From Gemmataceae bacterium (GTDB lineage: Bacteria; Planctomycetota; Planctomycetia; Gemmatales; Gemmataceae): a DNA stretch of 64,000 bases. The notes under the pieces are model-generated. The model searched no databases and had not been told where the DNA came from. It was given only the letters and a program-made list of their open reading frames with translations. Where the stretch lies: the NCBI GenBank assembly GCA_022616435.1, contig JAKEET010000154.1, positions 1 through 64,000 of the forward strand, read 5' to 3'. Of this stretch, positions 25,881-33,690 are shown in pieces. Made by a program: the position numbers and the translations under genes. Position 1 is the first letter of the stretch, and each line of letters begins with the position of its first letter.

Positions 25881-27281
25881 ATGGCTTCGGCCTCCGCATT
25901 GCTCAAGTCCGGTCTCAGCAGCCTGGGGCAGAGCCGCCTCGTCACCATCTTCAAGATCAAAGAGCTGCGCCAGAAGATCCTGATCACCATCCTCTTCCTG
26001 GCGATCTATCGCATCGGCTTCCACGTCCCGCTGCCGATGATCAACCAGTTCGAAATGGCCCGCGCCCTGCGCGGCTCGGATGAAGGCCTCCTCGGCCTGA
26101 TCACCATGTTCTCCGGCGGCAGCCTCAGCCAGAGCACCATCTTCGGCCTGGGCATCATGCCGTATATTTCGGCGTCGATCATCTTCCAACTCCTGGCCAG
26201 CGTCTATCCGCCGCTCGAAAAGCTGCAGAAGGAAGGCGAGGCCGGGCGCAAAAAGATCAACGAGTACACCCGCTACGCCACGGTCCTCATATGCTTCATC
26301 CAGGCCGCGTTCTGGGTGGCGCACATTTCGCGCCCCAAACCGGACGGCCTGGGCCTGGCGTACGAGCAGTACAACACCATCGGCTATTTCCTGTCGTCGG
26401 TCATCACCATGACGGTGGGCACGATCTTCCTGATGTGGATCGGCGAGCAGATCGACGAGTACGGCATCGGCAACGGCATCAGCCTGATCATCATGGCCGG
26501 CATCGTCGCCCGCATCCCGGAGGCCACCGGCAGCCTGATCTTCGAGCGCGGCCAGTTGAAGGCGTCGATCTTCACCCTGGGCGGCAGCGGCACCGGCGGC
26601 GACGTGGGGCTTGAGAAACTCATCGTGCTGATACTGTTGTTCGTCGGCGTCGTCGTGGCGGTCATCGCCATCACCAAGGGCCAGCGCCGCATTCCCACGC
26701 AGTCGGCCAAGCACGTCCGCGGCCGCCGCGTCTACGGCGGCACCCGCCAGTTCCTGCCGTTGCGCGTCAACCAGGCCGGCGTCATGCCGGTGATCTTCGC
26801 CAGCAGCCTCCTGTTGATCCCGATGTTCGTGTTCAAGTGGTTGGCCCAGGTGTTCGAGTCGCGCTGGGCCAACGACCTCGCCGCCGCCTTCGAGCGGCAA
26901 GGCTACCTGTACAACATCTCCTACATCGTCCTCATCTACTTCTTCTGCTACTTCTGGACGGCCATCACGTTCAACCCCAAGGACATGGCCAATAACTTGA
27001 AGGATTACGGCAGCTTCATCCCCGGCTACCGGCCCGGCAAACGCACCGCCGACTATCTCGAAAAGGTCATCATGCGGATCACCTACGTCGGCGCCGCGTT
27101 CCTGGCGGTGGTCGCGATCATCCCCAGCCTGATCTCCTCCGCCCTGGAAGTGAACTACACGGTCGCCAGCTTCTACGGCGGCACCGGCCTCTTGATCGTC
27201 ATCAGCGTGGCCCTCGACCTCGTGCAAAAGATCAACAGCCACCTGGTGATGCGCAACTACCCCGGCTTGACGGAGGATTGA
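25881..27281 (+). CDS. secY: Preprotein translocase subunit SecY
   Basis: SecY is the channel of the Sec translocon in the cytoplasmic membrane. The 466-residue protein has about ten membrane segments, beginning ILITILFLAIYRIGFHVPLP, and the conserved LGIMPYISASIIFQLL, QRRIPTQ and GVMPVIFASSLLLIP segments. The plug-region FSGGSLSQSTIFGLG is normal. The ATG at 25881 is preferred over a TTG ten codons earlier; GAGGA lies about 10 nt upstream. A 104-nt unit starting inside its last codons is duplicated in the spacer to adk. Confidence 0.96.
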   Translation: MASASALLKSGLSSLGQSRLVTIFKIKELRQKILITILFLAIYRIGFHVPLPMINQFEMARALRGSDEGLLGLITMFSGGSLSQSTIFGLGIMPYISASIIFQLLASVYPPLEKLQKEGEAGRKKINEYTRYATVLICFIQAAFWVAHISRPKPDGLGLAYEQYNTIGYFLSSVITMTVGTIFLMWIGEQIDEYGIGNGISLIIMAGIVARIPEATGSLIFERGQLKASIFTLGGSGTGGDVGLEKLIVLILLFVGVVVAVIAITKGQRRIPTQSAKHVRGRRVYGGTRQFLPLRVNQAGVMPVIFASSLLLIPMFVFKWLAQVFESRWANDLAAAFERQGYLYNISYIVLIYFFCYFWTAITFNPKDMANNLKDYGSFIPGYRPGKRTADYLEKVIMRITYVGAAFLAVVAIIPSLISSALEVNYTVASFYGGTGLLIVISVALDLVQKINSHLVMRNYPGLTED

Positions 27282-27458
27282 GCGCTGCACCAACCCGACG
27301 CGTCAGCGAGGGGTACGGCAAGATCCCTCGCTGACGCGTCGGGCTGGTGCAGCTGAATCGATCCATATAGACTCCCGAGGATTGAGCGCTGCACCAACCC
27401 GGCGCGTCAGCGAGGGGCACGGCAACAACCCCTCGCTGACGCGTCGGGCTGGTGCAGC
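27273..27458. repeat. Tandem duplication of a palindrome with the end of secY
   Basis: Two units start at 27273 and 27377 with the same GAGGATTGAGCGCTGCACCA sequence; the first copy contains the secY stop codon. Each unit holds a long palindrome: arms 27284-27312 with 27325-27353 (28 of 29), and 27388-27417 with 27429-27458 (28 of 30). The arm core GACGCGTCAGCGAGGG belongs to a repeat family I associate with Gemmataceae genomes. Confidence 0.85.
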
Positions 27459-27473
27459 GGCCCCCGATGCAAC

Positions 27474-28139
27474 ATGCGTTTGATCTTCACCGGCCCTCCC
27501 GGCAGCGGCAAAGGGACGCAAGCGAAACTTCTCAGCCAGCGTCTGGGCTTGGTCCATTTCTCCACCGGCGACATCATCCGCGACGCCATCGCCCACGGCA
27601 CTCCGGAAGGCCGCCGCGCCCAGGCGTACGTCCATGCCGGCCAGTTGGTTCCCGACGACGTCGTTAACGACATCGTCAACTCACGCCTCCGCGCCCCGGA
27701 CCGGCCTGCCCGGTTCATCATGGACGGCTATCCGCGCAGCCTCGGCCAGGCCGAATCGTTTGACGCGCTGCTCAAGGAATTGAACCTGCCCCTGGACGCC
27801 GTGCTGTTCTTGAACGTGGATGACGGGCCGCTCATCGACCGGCTCAGTGCCCGCTGGACCTGCCCGAATCCCACCTGCAAGGCCACCTACAACACGCTGT
27901 CCAAGCCGCCGCGCCGGCCCGGCGTCTGCGACGAGTGCGGCACGGCGCTCGTCCAGCGCGACGACGATCGGCCCGCAACCATCCGCCGGCGGCTCAAGGT
28001 GTTCCACGAAGGCAACGACGAGCTCATGGCCCACTACCGCCGCCAGGGCCTGGTCATCGACGTTCCGGGCGCCGGCGACATCGAGACGATCTACCAGAAC
28101 ATTGTCTCGGCACTTCCGCGGCCCTCGCCAAACCCATAA
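27474..28139 (+). CDS. adk: Adenylate kinase
   Basis: Adenylate kinase interconverts ATP, AMP and ADP in the cytoplasm. The P-loop GPPGSGKGT is at 7-15, the AMP-binding STGDIIR at 30-36 and the DGYPR motif at 84-88 (DGFPR is more common). The LID has four cysteines at 130, 135, 152 and 155, so it is probably a zinc-binding long-form enzyme, although the first pair is spaced C-x4-C and not C-x2-C. The 221-residue length fits. Position between secY and map is the ancestral order. Confidence 0.95.
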   Translation: MRLIFTGPPGSGKGTQAKLLSQRLGLVHFSTGDIIRDAIAHGTPEGRRAQAYVHAGQLVPDDVVNDIVNSRLRAPDRPARFIMDGYPRSLGQAESFDALLKELNLPLDAVLFLNVDDGPLIDRLSARWTCPNPTCKATYNTLSKPPRRPGVCDECGTALVQRDDDRPATIRRRLKVFHEGNDELMAHYRRQGLVIDVPGAGDIETIYQNIVSALPRPSPNP

Positions 28140-28159
28140 ACTATGGATTCGTGCCATCC

Positions 28160-29032
28160 GTGAGCTTATTCCAAGGCATCCGATCCGTGCTACGAACGCT
28201 ATTCCAACGTGCGCCGGAGTTGAAGTCGCCGCGAGAGCTGTCGCTGATGCGCGAGGCCGGCAAGGTTGTGGCCGAGGCGCTGCGCACTTGCCGGGAGATG
28301 GCCCGGCCGGGCGTTCGCACCCTCGACGTCAACCGGGCGGTCGAAGCCATCTACGCCAAGTACGGCGCCATGCCGCTGTTCAAGGGCTACCAGATCGAAG
28401 GGATCAAGGCCCCGTTCCCCGCGGTCACGTGCATCTCGCTCAATGAACAGGTGGTGCACGGCATTCCCGGCCAGCGCGAAATCCGCGACGGCGACCTCGT
28501 CAAGATCGACACCGCCTGCAAGCTCAACGGCTGGTGCGCCGACGCCGCCGTCACCATCATGGTCGGCGAGGTCCGCCCCGAGCGCCGCCGCCTGGTCGAG
28601 GTCGCCCAGCAGGTCCTGCAGATCGCCATCACCGAGCTGCCGCGACGCCGCTGGTGGTCGGAGATCGCCGGCATGATGCAGCGCCACGCCGAAACCTCCG
28701 GCTACAGCGTCGTCGAGCAGTACGTCGGCCACGGCATCGGCCGCATCATGCACGAGTTCCCGCAGGTGCCCAACTACTGCGGCCGCGACATGAAAAAGCA
28801 CGACTTCCGCATCGAGCCCGGCATCGTGCTGGCAGTGGAGCCGATGCTCAACATGGGCCGCAAGGACACGCGCGTGCTGGGCGATCACTGGACGGTGGTC
28901 ACCAAGGACGGCATGCCCAGCGCCCACGTCGAGCACACGCTGGCCCTGACCGAGCAGGGCGTCGAGATCATCACGCGCGATCCGGATACGAACGAAACCC
29001 CCGTGCCGCTGATCACGGAGTCCAAACCATGA
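28160..29032 (+). CDS. map: Methionine aminopeptidase, type I
   Basis: This enzyme removes the initiator Met from nascent proteins. Using GTG 28160 (290 residues), the metal ligands are Asp117, Asp128, His191, Glu227 and Glu258, in the motifs VKIDTACKLNGWCADAA, VGHGIGRIMHE, LAVEPM and SAHVEHTL. It also has LKSPRELSLMREAGKVVAEA near the N-terminus. The start is uncertain: no good ribosome-binding site is visible, and GTG 28151 is equally possible. The stop overlaps the next gene (ATGA). The usual infA-rpmJ-rpsM continuation is not found here. Confidence 0.93.
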   Translation: MSLFQGIRSVLRTLFQRAPELKSPRELSLMREAGKVVAEALRTCREMARPGVRTLDVNRAVEAIYAKYGAMPLFKGYQIEGIKAPFPAVTCISLNEQVVHGIPGQREIRDGDLVKIDTACKLNGWCADAAVTIMVGEVRPERRRLVEVAQQVLQIAITELPRRRWWSEIAGMMQRHAETSGYSVVEQYVGHGIGRIMHEFPQVPNYCGRDMKKHDFRIEPGIVLAVEPMLNMGRKDTRVLGDHWTVVTKDGMPSAHVEHTLALTEQGVEIITRDPDTNETPVPLITESKP

Positions 29033-30816
29033 AACCCCCTCACCCCCAGCCCCTCTCCCCCTGTTCGATGGGGAGAGGGGTGTTAAGGAAACTCCCGCCA
29101 CCGCAACCCCTTTCCCTCCGTTCGATGGGGCGAGGGGAGGTTCTCCTTCTCGTGGGGATGCTCATGAGCCCCGCCGTTGCCCGCGCCGACGCCGCCACGA
29201 CCGTCAAGGCCCGCCGGTTCGTCGAGTCGTACACCGCCAAGGTCCGGCCGCTCGAGATCGCGGTCAACCGCGCCTGGTGGGACGCGAACATCACCGGCAA
29301 GGACGAGGACTTCAAGCGCAAGGAACAAGCCCAGAACAAGATCGACGCGCTCCTGTCCGACAAGGCGATGTTCGCCGAGGCCAGGGCGCTCAAGGAATCC
29401 GGCGCGATCGACGATCCGATCGCGAAGCGCGCCATCGACGTGATCTACCTGGCCATGCTGGAAAAGCAGCTCGACAGCGAGCTGCTGCAAAAGATGACGG
29501 CGCTGTCGAACGCCGTCGAGAAGAAATTCAGCACCTATCGGGCCCGGGTCGGCGACGACGAGCTCACCGACGCCGACGTGCGCAAGACCCTCAAGACCTC
29601 GACGCTGTCCGAGCGCCGCCGGGAAGTGTGGGAGGCGAGCAAGCGCGTCGGCGCCGTCGTCGAGCCGGAGCTGTTGCAGCTCGTGGCGCTGCGCAACCAG
29701 GCGGCCACGACGCTGGGCTTTCCGAACTATCACGCCATGATGCTCCACCTGAACGAGCAGAACGGCGCCGACCTGATCAAGCTGTTCGACCAGCTCGACG
29801 ATTTGACGCGCGAGCCGTTCCGCCAGGCCAAGGCCGAGATCGACGTCGAACTGGCCAAGGCGTGCAACGTCAAGGTCGGCGACCTGATGCCCTGGCACTA
29901 TCACGACCCGTTCTTCCAGGAAGTGCCGGCGGTGTTCAAGGCGGACCTCGACAAGATCTACGCGACCCAGGACCTGGTCGCGCTGTGCCGCGATTTCTAC
30001 CGCGGCGTCAATCTCCCCATCGACCTGGTGATCGAGCGCTCGAACAACGACTTCGCGCCGCGGCAAGGGAAGAACCCGCACGCCTTCTGCACCGACATCA
30101 CCCGCGACGGCACGGACGTCCGCGTGCTGGCCAACATCGTCAACAACGAGTACTGGATGGCGACGATGCTGCACGAGTTCGGCCACTCCGTCTACAGCAG
30201 CATCAACATCCCCGCCAGGCTGCCCTACGTCTTGCGCAGCGAGGCCCACATCCTGACCACCGAAGGCGTGGCCATGATGTTCGAGAAGCTCTCCAAGCGC
30301 CGCGCCTGGCTGGAAGCCATGGGCGTCAAGGTCGATGACCCCCAGGCGTTCGACGAAACCAGCGCCAAGATGCTGCGCTACCGGCTCCTGATCTTCTCGC
30401 GCTGGTGCCAGGTGATGCTGCGCTTCGAGAAAGGGATGTACGAGAACCCGCGGCAAGACTTGAACAAGCTGTGGTGGGACATGGTCGAAAAGTACCAGCT
30501 CCTGCGCCGCCCGCCCGGCCGCAACGCCCCCGACTACGGCAGCAAGATCCACGTCATCGTCGCCCCGGTGTACTACCACAACTACATGATGGGCGAGCTG
30601 TTCGCGTCGCAACTGCACCACGCGATCGCCCGCGAGGTCTACAAGGGGGCCGATCCGAGCACCGTCATCTACGCCGGCAACAAGGCGATCGGCGCGTTCA
30701 TGCAACAGCGCGTCTTCGATCCGGGCCGCACGCTGCCGTGGAACGAGTTGACGCGGCACGCCACCGGCGCGCCCCTGAGCGCCGAGGCGTTCGCCAAGGA
30801 GTTCCGCGCGAAATGA
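29029..30816 (+). CDS. Secreted M2-type metallopeptidase
   Basis: A 595-residue zinc peptidase of the peptidyl-dipeptidase A-like (M2) group. The zinc motif is HEFGH at residues 382-386, with a probable third ligand Glu412 in HILTTEGVAMMFE. Conserved segments include RPLEIAVNRAWWDANITGKD, WHYHDPFFQE and YYHNYMMGELFASQLHHAIA. A signal peptide (EVLLLVGMLMSPAVARA) lies unusually far in, at about residues 36-54, because two palindromic repeats encode the first 35 residues. The ATG at 29029 overlaps the map stop and has GGAG 8 nt upstream; a start at the second repeat (MGRGEV, residue 33) would give a normal signal peptide. Confidence 0.85.
   Translation: MKPPHPQPLSPCSMGRGVLRKLPPPQPLSLRSMGRGEVLLLVGMLMSPAVARADAATTVKARRFVESYTAKVRPLEIAVNRAWWDANITGKDEDFKRKEQAQNKIDALLSDKAMFAEARALKESGAIDDPIAKRAIDVIYLAMLEKQLDSELLQKMTALSNAVEKKFSTYRARVGDDELTDADVRKTLKTSTLSERRREVWEASKRVGAVVEPELLQLVALRNQAATTLGFPNYHAMMLHLNEQNGADLIKLFDQLDDLTREPFRQAKAEIDVELAKACNVKVGDLMPWHYHDPFFQEVPAVFKADLDKIYATQDLVALCRDFYRGVNLPIDLVIERSNNDFAPRQGKNPHAFCTDITRDGTDVRVLANIVNNEYWMATMLHEFGHSVYSSINIPARLPYVLRSEAHILTTEGVAMMFEKLSKRRAWLEAMGVKVDDPQAFDETSAKMLRYRLLIFSRWCQVMLRFEKGMYENPRQDLNKLWWDMVEKYQLLRRPPGRNAPDYGSKIHVIVAPVYYHNYMMGELFASQLHHAIAREVYKGADPSTVIYAGNKAIGAFMQQRVFDPGRTLPWNELTRHATGAPLSAEAFAKEFRAK
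29050..29137. repeat. Two hairpin repeats inside the 5' end of the peptidase gene
   Basis: CCCCTCTCCCC (29050-29060) pairs perfectly with GGGGAGAGGGG (29070-29080) around TGTTCGA-containing loop sequence. A diverged second copy lies at 29107-29137 with the same TTCGATGGGG centre. They are read in frame as two PQPLS...SMGRGE-like peptides. Confidence 0.8.
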
Positions 30817-30852
30817 CGCGTGTGGCTTGCCGTTTCGCGTTCGCCGGCCGCG

Positions 30853-31461
30853 TCACGTCGGCCGTTTCATCTCGAACAAGTCGCTGGTCCGGCAAAACCA
30901 GTCGCCGCCGAGCCGCGCGATCGTCCGCAGCGTGCGCGGATCAATCCGGCCGGACGAGTCGAGAATCTGGTCATCGACGTGCATGGCCACGATCTCGCCG
31001 ATCACCAGGTTGGCCGAGATCGGGCCGTTGCCGACCGGCACAATCTGCCGGACCATCCCCTCCATGTGGATCGGCGATTCCGCGACCCGCGGCGGCTTGA
31101 CCTTGGTCGCGGGCAGCGTGTGCAGCCCGGTCAGGTCGATCTCGCTGTCCCCGTAAGGAATCTCCTTCGACGACAGGTTGATCTGCTCCGCCAGCGGCTC
31201 GACCGCCGCGTTCAGCACGAACTCGCCGTTGGCTTCCAGGTTGCGCAGCGTGTCCTTCTTCGTGCCGTCGCGGCGCAAGGTCGGCGAGAACACGACCACC
31301 GGCGGATTGGCGCCGAAGGCGTTGAAGAAGCTGAAGGGCGCCAGATTGACGCGGCCCTGCGGATCGAGCGTGGTCACCCAGGCGATCGGCCGCGGCGTGA
31401 CGATGCCGACGAGGAGATGATAGATGTCGAGAACCGGCGTGCGCGCGACGTCGAGGTACAC
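30853..31461 (-). CDS. Flavin reductase-like FMN-binding protein
   Basis: A 202-residue protein of the flavin reductase-like split-barrel family. It contains GIVTPRPIAWVTTLDPQGRV, NLAPFSFFNAFGANPPVVVF and KDTLRNLEANGEFVLNA, all typical for FMN-binding members; RPIAWV-type members often lack a described substrate. It is the last gene of the phenylalanine/tyrosine catabolic run on this strand, so it may act on a product or cofactor of that pathway; that link is contextual. It starts at GTG 31461 with GGAGG 11 nt upstream. Confidence 0.85.
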   Translation of the reverse strand: MYLDVARTPVLDIYHLLVGIVTPRPIAWVTTLDPQGRVNLAPFSFFNAFGANPPVVVFSPTLRRDGTKKDTLRNLEANGEFVLNAAVEPLAEQINLSSKEIPYGDSEIDLTGLHTLPATKVKPPRVAESPIHMEGMVRQIVPVGNGPISANLVIGEIVAMHVDDQILDSSGRIDPRTLRTIARLGGDWFCRTSDLFEMKRPT

Positions 31462-31497
31462 GGTGATTACATCCTCCGCGTAATCCCGCGCCGCGAT

Positions 31498-31590
31498 GAG
31501 TGGCGTGCGGCTTGCCGTTTAGCGCTCGCCGAACCCCTCGCGATTGCGAACGGATCGTGCGAGCGCGAAACGGCAAGCCGCACGCCACTC
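31498..31590. repeat. 31-bp palindrome between hmgA and the flavin reductase gene
   Basis: Arms 31498-31528 and 31560-31590 are complementary at 30 of 31 positions with a 31-nt loop. The inner sequence GCGGCTTGCCGTTTAGCG is related to the repeat at 468-530. Confidence 0.85.
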
Positions 31591-31612
31591 GCCGCGGCGC
31601 GATGGCAGGCCA

Positions 31613-32782
31613 TTACTCCATCCAGCTGTACGGATACTGCGGATCGTCCAGCTCGAGCGCCTGCCGCGTGAGGCGCAGCGGCTTCACCGTGTCCACCATC
31701 ACCGCCAGTTCATCAGTGCGGGTCACGGCGCGGCTGGCGACGATCGTGCCGGGATGCGGGCCGTGCGGGATGCCGCGCGGGTGCAGGGTGATCGACGCCT
31801 CATCGACGCCCTTGCGGCTGCCGAACCGGCCGCGCACGTAGTAGAGCACCTCGTCGGCCTGGACGTTGGAATGCGCGTAGGGAACCTTGATGGCCTCGGG
31901 ATGCGTGTCGAGCAGGCGCGGCGCGAACGTGCACACCACGAACCCGGGCGCGTCAAACGTCTGGTGGATCGGCGGCGGCTGATGAATCGTACCCGTGATC
32001 GGCTCGAAATCGTCGGCGTTGAACGTGTACGGGTAGACCATGCCGTCCCAGCCGACCACGTCGAATGGATGGGACGCGAGGATGTAGCGCGTCAAGCGCT
32101 GGCCGTCCTTGATCAGCACCGGCGTGTCCTCCTCGCGGTCGATGGTTTCGAGATCGCGCGGCCCGTGCAGATCGCGCTCGCAGTAGGGCGCGCCCAGGCG
32201 GATCTGGCCGTCGGGATTGAGATAGCGCGCCGGAACGCTGATGTTGCCGGTTGCTTCGATGATCAGCAAGTCGGGCTGCACGCCGGCGTCGAACTCGAGC
32301 CGGTACGTCGTGCAGTGGGGAATGACGATGTAGTCAAATGACCGGAACGGCAGCGGGCCGTACACGGTGTGCAGAGCGCCGCGGCCCTTGTGGACGAAAA
32401 TCACTTCATCGGCCGATGCGTTGCGGTACAACTCCGCTTGTGGCTTCGCCGGCCGGCATCGCGCGAGAATCACGTCGTCATTGGCCAAGAGCGGCACGCG
32501 CCCGGTGATCGGATCGCCGGCCGCCTTCAAATTGCCGGTCGTGAAATGATGGTGCCGCAGCGCCGGCTCATCCACGGTCTCCAGGGGCGATGTCCGGGCA
32601 GCCTCGATCTTGCGGACGCGCGTCGGCGGCCGCAGGTGATAACAGATGCTGTAGGCCCGGCCGAAACCCGCGGTCGTGACGACTTCCTCGTAATAGATCC
32701 CCTCGCCGCGATAGCCCGGTTCGTGGCGGTGGGCGATATGCCGCTTGGGTGGAAGGGATCCGCGTTTGAGATAGGGAGGCAT
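31613..32782 (-). CDS. hmgA: Homogentisate 1,2-dioxygenase
   Basis: This iron enzyme opens the ring of homogentisate to maleylacetoacetate. The 389-residue sequence fits the family: YEEVVTTAGFGRAYSICYHL, ADEVIFVHKGRGALHTVYGP, DYIVIPHCTTYRLEF, HPFDVVGWDGMVYPYTFNA and the cupin-like C-terminal HSNVQADEVLYYVRGRFGSR with GIPHGPHPG. It lies between a fumarylacetoacetase-family gene and a flavin reductase gene, in a run that also holds phhA and hppD, which confirms the pathway. The ATG at 32782 has GGGAATG upstream. Confidence 0.93.
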   Translation of the reverse strand: MPPYLKRGSLPPKRHIAHRHEPGYRGEGIYYEEVVTTAGFGRAYSICYHLRPPTRVRKIEAARTSPLETVDEPALRHHHFTTGNLKAAGDPITGRVPLLANDDVILARCRPAKPQAELYRNASADEVIFVHKGRGALHTVYGPLPFRSFDYIVIPHCTTYRLEFDAGVQPDLLIIEATGNISVPARYLNPDGQIRLGAPYCERDLHGPRDLETIDREEDTPVLIKDGQRLTRYILASHPFDVVGWDGMVYPYTFNADDFEPITGTIHQPPPIHQTFDAPGFVVCTFAPRLLDTHPEAIKVPYAHSNVQADEVLYYVRGRFGSRKGVDEASITLHPRGIPHGPHPGTIVASRAVTRTDELAVMVDTVKPLRLTRQALELDDPQYPYSWME

Positions 32783-32819
32783 AGTTCATTCCCATCGTTA
32801 ACGGTGCAGCCGGGAGTCA

Positions 32820-32849
32820 TTTAGCCGGCGAGCAAGCTCGCCGGCTAAA
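32820..32849. repeat. 14-bp perfect hairpin between the FAH-family gene and hmgA
   Basis: TTTAGCCGGCGAGC (32820-32833) pairs exactly with GCTCGCCGGCTAAA (32836-32849) around a 2-nt centre. The TAG stop of the upstream gene (32845-32847) lies inside the palindrome. Confidence 0.85.
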
Positions 32850-33576
32850 TGATCCGCGGCGGCGCCGGATGTTCCACCACGCGGTTCCGCAGCGTCCCCA
32901 GCCGCTCGATCGTCAATTCCACCACATCGCCCGGCTTCAGCCAGCCGCCGGCCGAGTCCGGCGTCAACTCCAGGATGCAGCCGGTGCCGACGGTGCCGGA
33001 GCCGAGCACATCGCCGGGCCGCAGCTTGACGTCGCGGCTGGCGTGGGCGAGCAACTGCGGCCAGGTCCAGTGCATGGTCCCCGCGTTGCCATGCGACAGC
33101 TCTTTGCCGTTCACCTTCGCCGTCATGTCGAGATGCAGCCGGCCGTCGCGGTACTTGTCGCGCAGCTCGTCGATGGTGACCAGCTCCGGCCCCAGCGACG
33201 TGGCGAAGTCCTTGCCCTTGCTCGGGCCCAGGCCGACCGCCATTTCGACGCGCTGCAGATCGCGGGCGCTCCAATCATTCATGATGGTGAAGCCGGCGAC
33301 AACATCCAGGGCGCGATCGTCCGCCGGCAGGTCGCGGCACTCCCGGCCGATCACGCAGGCCAGCTCCAATTCGTAATCCAGCGCCTGGCTCCCTTGCGGC
33401 GCCGCGACCGGATCGTCGTGGCCGATGACGCCGGCCGGATTGGAGAAGTAAAAGACAGGGACTTCATACCACTGCGGCACCATGTCCAGCCCACGCTGCC
33501 GCCGGCACGTTTTCACGTGCTGCTCGAAAGCGTAGAAGTCGCGAATGCTGGCGATCGGCGGCAATGGCAATCGCAT
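32845..33576 (-). CDS. Fumarylacetoacetate hydrolase family protein
   Basis: A 243-residue FAH-family protein. Conserved parts are ALDYELELACVIGRECRDLP, the DWSARDLQRVEMAVGLGPSKG segment and GDVLGSGTVGTG. In this operon it most likely carries out the last step of tyrosine breakdown, splitting fumarylacetoacetate to fumarate and acetoacetate, although related family members act on other acylpyruvates. The ATG at 33576 has GGAGG 5 nt upstream; the upstream open frame is a palindrome. Confidence 0.9.
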   Translation of the reverse strand: MRLPLPPIASIRDFYAFEQHVKTCRRQRGLDMVPQWYEVPVFYFSNPAGVIGHDDPVAAPQGSQALDYELELACVIGRECRDLPADDRALDVVAGFTIMNDWSARDLQRVEMAVGLGPSKGKDFATSLGPELVTIDELRDKYRDGRLHLDMTAKVNGKELSHGNAGTMHWTWPQLLAHASRDVKLRPGDVLGSGTVGTGCILELTPDSAGGWLKPGDVVELTIERLGTLRNRVVEHPAPPRII

Positions 33577-33594
33577 GTCGCCTCCAAAGAGAAT

Positions 33595-33682
33595 GAACCA
33601 CAGAGACACAGAGGCACAGAGAAGCGATGCCAGAGCTTCGAGACACTGATTTTTTCTCTGTGTCTCTGTGCCTCTGTGGTTC
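33595..33682. repeat. CACAGAG-type palindrome between hppD and the FAH-family gene
   Basis: Left arm from 33595 (GAACCACAGAGACACAGAGG) and right arm ending at 33682 (CCTCTGTGGTTC) form a stem of about 28 bp with two mismatches, both in the short internal repeats of CAGAGACA and CAGAGGCA. The loop is roughly 30 nt. Confidence 0.8.
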
Positions 33683-33690
33683 AAACCTTC

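Noticed and set aside
28534-29028. N-terminal extension of the M2 peptidase to 28534
   Set aside because: This part overlaps map in another frame and is Arg/His-rich shadow sequence; the ATG at 29029 has a ribosome-binding site.
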